Shown here: positions 5,688 through 7,280 of the stretch, in pieces | How the letters are laid out: the number at the start of each line of letters is the position of its first letter | How positions within the stretch are numbered: the stretch's first letter is position 1 | Assembly: GCA_023426765.1 (NCBI GenBank) | Contig: JAEZBW010000566.1 | Span: 1-7,280 of the forward strand | DNA: 7,280 bases | Origin: Bacillota bacterium | GTDB taxonomy: Bacteria > Bacillota > Clostridia > DSM-8532 | Reading direction: 5' to 3' | Notes under the pieces: generated by a model | Databases searched by the model: none | What the model was told of the DNA's origin: nothing | The model's input: only the letters and a program-made list of their open reading frames with translations | Position numbers and translations under genes: made by a program

Positions 5688-6905
5688 TTACGCAGTTTCT
5701 TTGAGAGAAACTGTAAAACCTAAAGTCTCTAAACGCTTTACACTCTGGCGTATCAGTACATCCCTGTTGCGCTTTTGGAAATAATCGTTACCAAGTTCAT
5801 AGTAATGCGACCTGTCCTTAATCATATGGTAACAAATGATCAGAATCGCATGGCCTACAGCCACAACAGCTCTTTTAGCACCTCTTCTTGCAGCAATCCT
5901 GTGATACAAAGCATTAAGGTAAGTATCTTTACTATTTGCTGCTGCTCTTCCACACTGAACTAAAGTTTTTTTTAAAGTGGAATTAGCTTTTTTGGTTTTA
6001 CCACTCTTCTTCTTTCCAGCACTTTCATTGTTTCCAGGGCACATGCAAGCCCATGAAGACAAGTTTTCCGCCGTCGGGAAACGGTTCATATCAGTGCCAA
6101 TTTCAGAGATGATGGTCTGTGCCGAGATTTTGCCGACACCTGTTATCTCATCAAGCATCTCTATCAATTCCACATCTTGCCCCATCCGCTTCTCTATTTC
6201 TACATCAAGCGTACTTATCAATCCGCTCATCTTATCAATGTGTTCCAACATGGCTTTTAGTATCATCTGCTGATGTGGCTGGATTAAGCCATTGAATGCT
6301 CGCTCCAGTTCATCCTTTTTTGACCGCATGGTTCCTTTAGCCATGGAGGCCAACAGCTCAGGGTCAAAAACTCCGTTTGATAATGCACGGATCATACTCA
6401 TCCCTGAAGCTGTATCCATTTTGCTTGCTACAGATGTAAGTTTGATATTCGCTCCCTCCAACACCTTGCCCATGCGGTTGTATTCTCTTGCACGTTCTTC
6501 AATCAGACTCCCCCGATACCGAACCAGTTCACACAGTTCCCGCTGGTCACGTGGCTTTACAAAACTCGGCTTTAATAGCCCGTGACGCAGTAAATCAGCA
6601 ATCCATTCGGCATCCTTCACATCTGTCTTCCGCCCAGGAACTGTCTTGATATGAGCTGCATTCACCAGAATTGCCTCTATCCCCTCCACTTCCAAGATGT
6701 TGAAAATCGGCTTCCAGAACGATCCGGTACTTTCCATTGCAGTCATCTGAACATTGCGCTCTTTTAGATATGATGACATCTGTAGTAAATCGTCCGTCAT
6801 AGTTCCAAATGTCCGATTTTCCTTTTTACCTCCTACAATTACGCAAGCAGAAATGCTTGCCTTGTGTATGTCTAACCCACAGCAACGCTCGTAAACAATT
6901 TCCAT
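5688..6905 (-). CDS. IS110-family transposase (DEDD recombinase)
   Basis: Intact 405-residue recombinase of usual family length. The N-terminal RuvC-like domain (PF01548 type) shows the DEDD residues Asp12 (GLDIHK), Glu58 (AMESTG), and Asp95 and Asp98 (GRKTDVKDAEW). A helical, coiled-coil-prone middle follows (about 130-245). The C-terminal Transposase_20 domain (PF02371 type) has the helix-hairpin-helix-like LDEITGVGKISAQTIISEIG (251-270) and the conserved serine region PGNNESAGKKKSGK (290-303), with Ser295 the likely nucleophile position. Start: ATG 6905 has AAGGAGG (6919-6913) at 7-base spacing, while the upstream in-frame ATGs at 6911 and 6947 are too close to or beyond that site. IS110 recombinases act with an element-encoded bridge RNA, and a candidate lies directly upstream. 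The gene converges on gtrA. No frameshift or stop is seen, so it may be active. Confidence 0.95.
   Translation of the reverse strand: MEIVYERCCGLDIHKASISACVIVGGKKENRTFGTMTDDLLQMSSYLKERNVQMTAMESTGSFWKPIFNILEVEGIEAILVNAAHIKTVPGRKTDVKDAEWIADLLRHGLLKPSFVKPRDQRELCELVRYRGSLIEERAREYNRMGKVLEGANIKLTSVASKMDTASGMSMIRALSNGVFDPELLASMAKGTMRSKKDELERAFNGLIQPHQQMILKAMLEHIDKMSGLISTLDVEIEKRMGQDVELIEMLDEITGVGKISAQTIISEIGTDMNRFPTAENLSSWACMCPGNNESAGKKKSGKTKKANSTLKKTLVQCGRAAANSKDTYLNALYHRIAARRGAKRAVVAVGHAILIICYHMIKDRSHYYELGNDYFQKRNRDVLIRQSVKRLETLGFTVSLKETA
5693..5713 (-). repeat. Perfect hairpin at the transposase 3' end
   Basis: CAGTTTCT (5693-5700) and AGAAACTG (5706-5713) are a perfect 8-base inverted repeat with a 5-base loop, inside the last codons of the transposase gene. 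A second perfect stem, TTTCTC-TTC-GAGAAA (5669-5683), follows immediately after the stop codon. They may form part of the right end of the element or slow transcription; no strong T run follows on the minus strand. Confidence 0.5.
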
Positions 6906-7073
6906 GTTCATTCCTCCTTGAAATAATTTACAGCGCGGCCTTTCCATTCAACATTATTCTCCTGCTCGTGCTCTGCTTTATATAGCGTAGCAACATTGTG
7001 TGGTGCAAGAAGAAAGGCCAAATCAGACTGTTCATCAGGCTCGAAGCACTAAGTAACATCGACCTTTGCGCAT
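6906..7073 (-). ncRNA. Candidate IS110 bridge RNA / structured transposase leader
   Basis: About 168 bases of apparently noncoding leader lie between the predicted transcription start (near 7073) and the transposase ATG. IS110-group elements encode a bridge RNA of about this size upstream of the recombinase. A 5' hairpin is visible: GGTCGA (minus strand, about 7064-7059) with TCGAGCC (about 7044-7038), containing one bulge. A perfect 8-base long-range stem, GGCCTTTC (7019-7012) with GAAAGGCC (6944-6937), encloses 67 bases and ends 18 bases before the ribosome binding site. I could not identify target- or donor-binding loops with confidence. The position and size follow the family; the structure was folded by eye. 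Confidence 0.5.
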
Positions 7074-7079
7074 AATGAC

Positions 7080-7085
7080 ATTATA
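7080..7085 (-). promoter_or_regulatory. Consensus -10 ahead of the IS110 leader
   Basis: The minus strand reads TATAAT at 7085-7080, a perfect -10 hexamer. At 17-base spacing the -35 position reads TTATTA (7108-7103), a poor match. In some IS110 elements a full promoter arises only when the two ends join in the circular form; a strong -10 with a weak -35 fits that idea but does not show it. Confidence 0.45.
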
Positions 7086-7280
7086 TCCATTTTTTACATA
7101 CATAATAACTTCCCGAGGTTTCGTGGCGTTTGGCGACACCTGGGTCGTGGGGGACTGTTCACACCCTAGTAGAGCTAGCGGATGATTTGGGTGATTTTGG
7201 TGACGAAAGACAACATACCTCGAAGCCCTGCTTCATACAGGAAGGTCTATTGCGTGCAGCTTGAGCGACCCAGGATATGG
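7086..7280. other. Unassigned sequence at window end, with 9-base inverted repeat
   Basis: I see no gene here: every frame is short or interrupted, apart from fragments running off the window. CCTGGGTCG (7139-7147) and CGACCCAGG (7266-7274) are a perfect inverted repeat 118 bases apart. TGATTTGGG-TGATTTTGG (7183-7200) is a 9-base near-tandem repeat. The base composition is richer in G+C than the adjoining leader. It may be the outer part of the IS110 left end, a second structured RNA, or host sequence next to the insertion; the window does not settle which. Confidence 0.4.

Larger units (their letters stand above)
5600..6905 (-). mobile_element. IS110-family insertion sequence (core; exact ends not determined)
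   Basis: The element comprises an intact IS110-type transposase gene, AT-rich downstream sequence and a long upstream noncoding region. IS110-family elements usually lack long terminal inverted repeats and often make no target duplication, so the ends cannot be fixed by eye. I found no convincing shared terminal words. The downstream end lies between the repeat at 5577 and the stop codon at 5688. The upstream end probably lies beyond 7085, since the leader with its -10 belongs to such elements. The span given is a conservative minimum on the leader side. Confidence 0.7.

Noticed and set aside
6911..6947. Upstream in-frame ATGs for the transposase
   Set aside because: ATG 6911 is one base from the ribosome binding site and ATG 6947 lies before it; ATG 6905 has proper spacing.
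5593..7182. Shared TAGCGGA word on both sides of the IS as a direct repeat
   Set aside because: A 7-base match between these two regions is about what chance predicts, and surrounding bases do not extend it.
1..7280. CRISPR array, tRNA or rRNA genes
   Set aside because: No regularly spaced repeats and no tRNA or rRNA signature motifs were seen on either strand.

Overview
The window looks like a chromosomal segment of an endospore-forming Clostridia-type Firmicute. The evidence is a moderate base composition, strong AGGAGG-type ribosome binding sites, two CotF-like spore coat genes, a HutC-type GntR regulator, and a purB of the long type whose signature region also resembles eukaryotic ADSL. 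I cannot name the genus from the sequence alone.

Layout, left to right. Positions 1-1189 hold the 3' part of a PLP-dependent aminotransferase (aspartate aminotransferase-like, PF12897 type) whose start lies before the window, followed by a Rho-independent terminator. A roughly 350-base intergenic region carries a consensus -10 and two dyad elements ahead of a complete purB (1541-2968). A second intergenic region leads to a HutC/UTRA GntR-family regulator (3217-3966). It shares an exact 12-base word with the purB leader, and in both places the word sits in a GT-N4-AC dyad of the kind bound by HutC-type regulators. This suggests, without proving it, that the regulator controls itself and purB. 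A strong bidirectional terminator separates gntR from a convergent two-gene spore coat operon on the minus strand (4640-4029).

The 343 bases at 4641-4983 hold no gene. They contain a sigma-K-like promoter candidate for the coat operon, a half copy of a dispersed REP-like repeat, and a good sigma-A-type promoter with an attenuator-like hairpin ahead of a GtrA-family membrane protein gene (4984-5472). A complete inverted-pair copy of the same repeat (5483-5577) follows gtrA directly.

The right-hand quarter is a mobile element: an intact IS110-family transposase on the minus strand (6905-5688) with the DEDD residues and the conserved C-terminal serine region present. Upstream of it lies a structured, apparently noncoding leader of about 170 bases, preceded by a perfect TATAAT. 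Its size and position fit an IS110 bridge RNA, and it is the most interesting item here. The last 195 bases (7086-7280) remain unexplained. They contain a perfect 9-base inverted repeat but no convincing gene.
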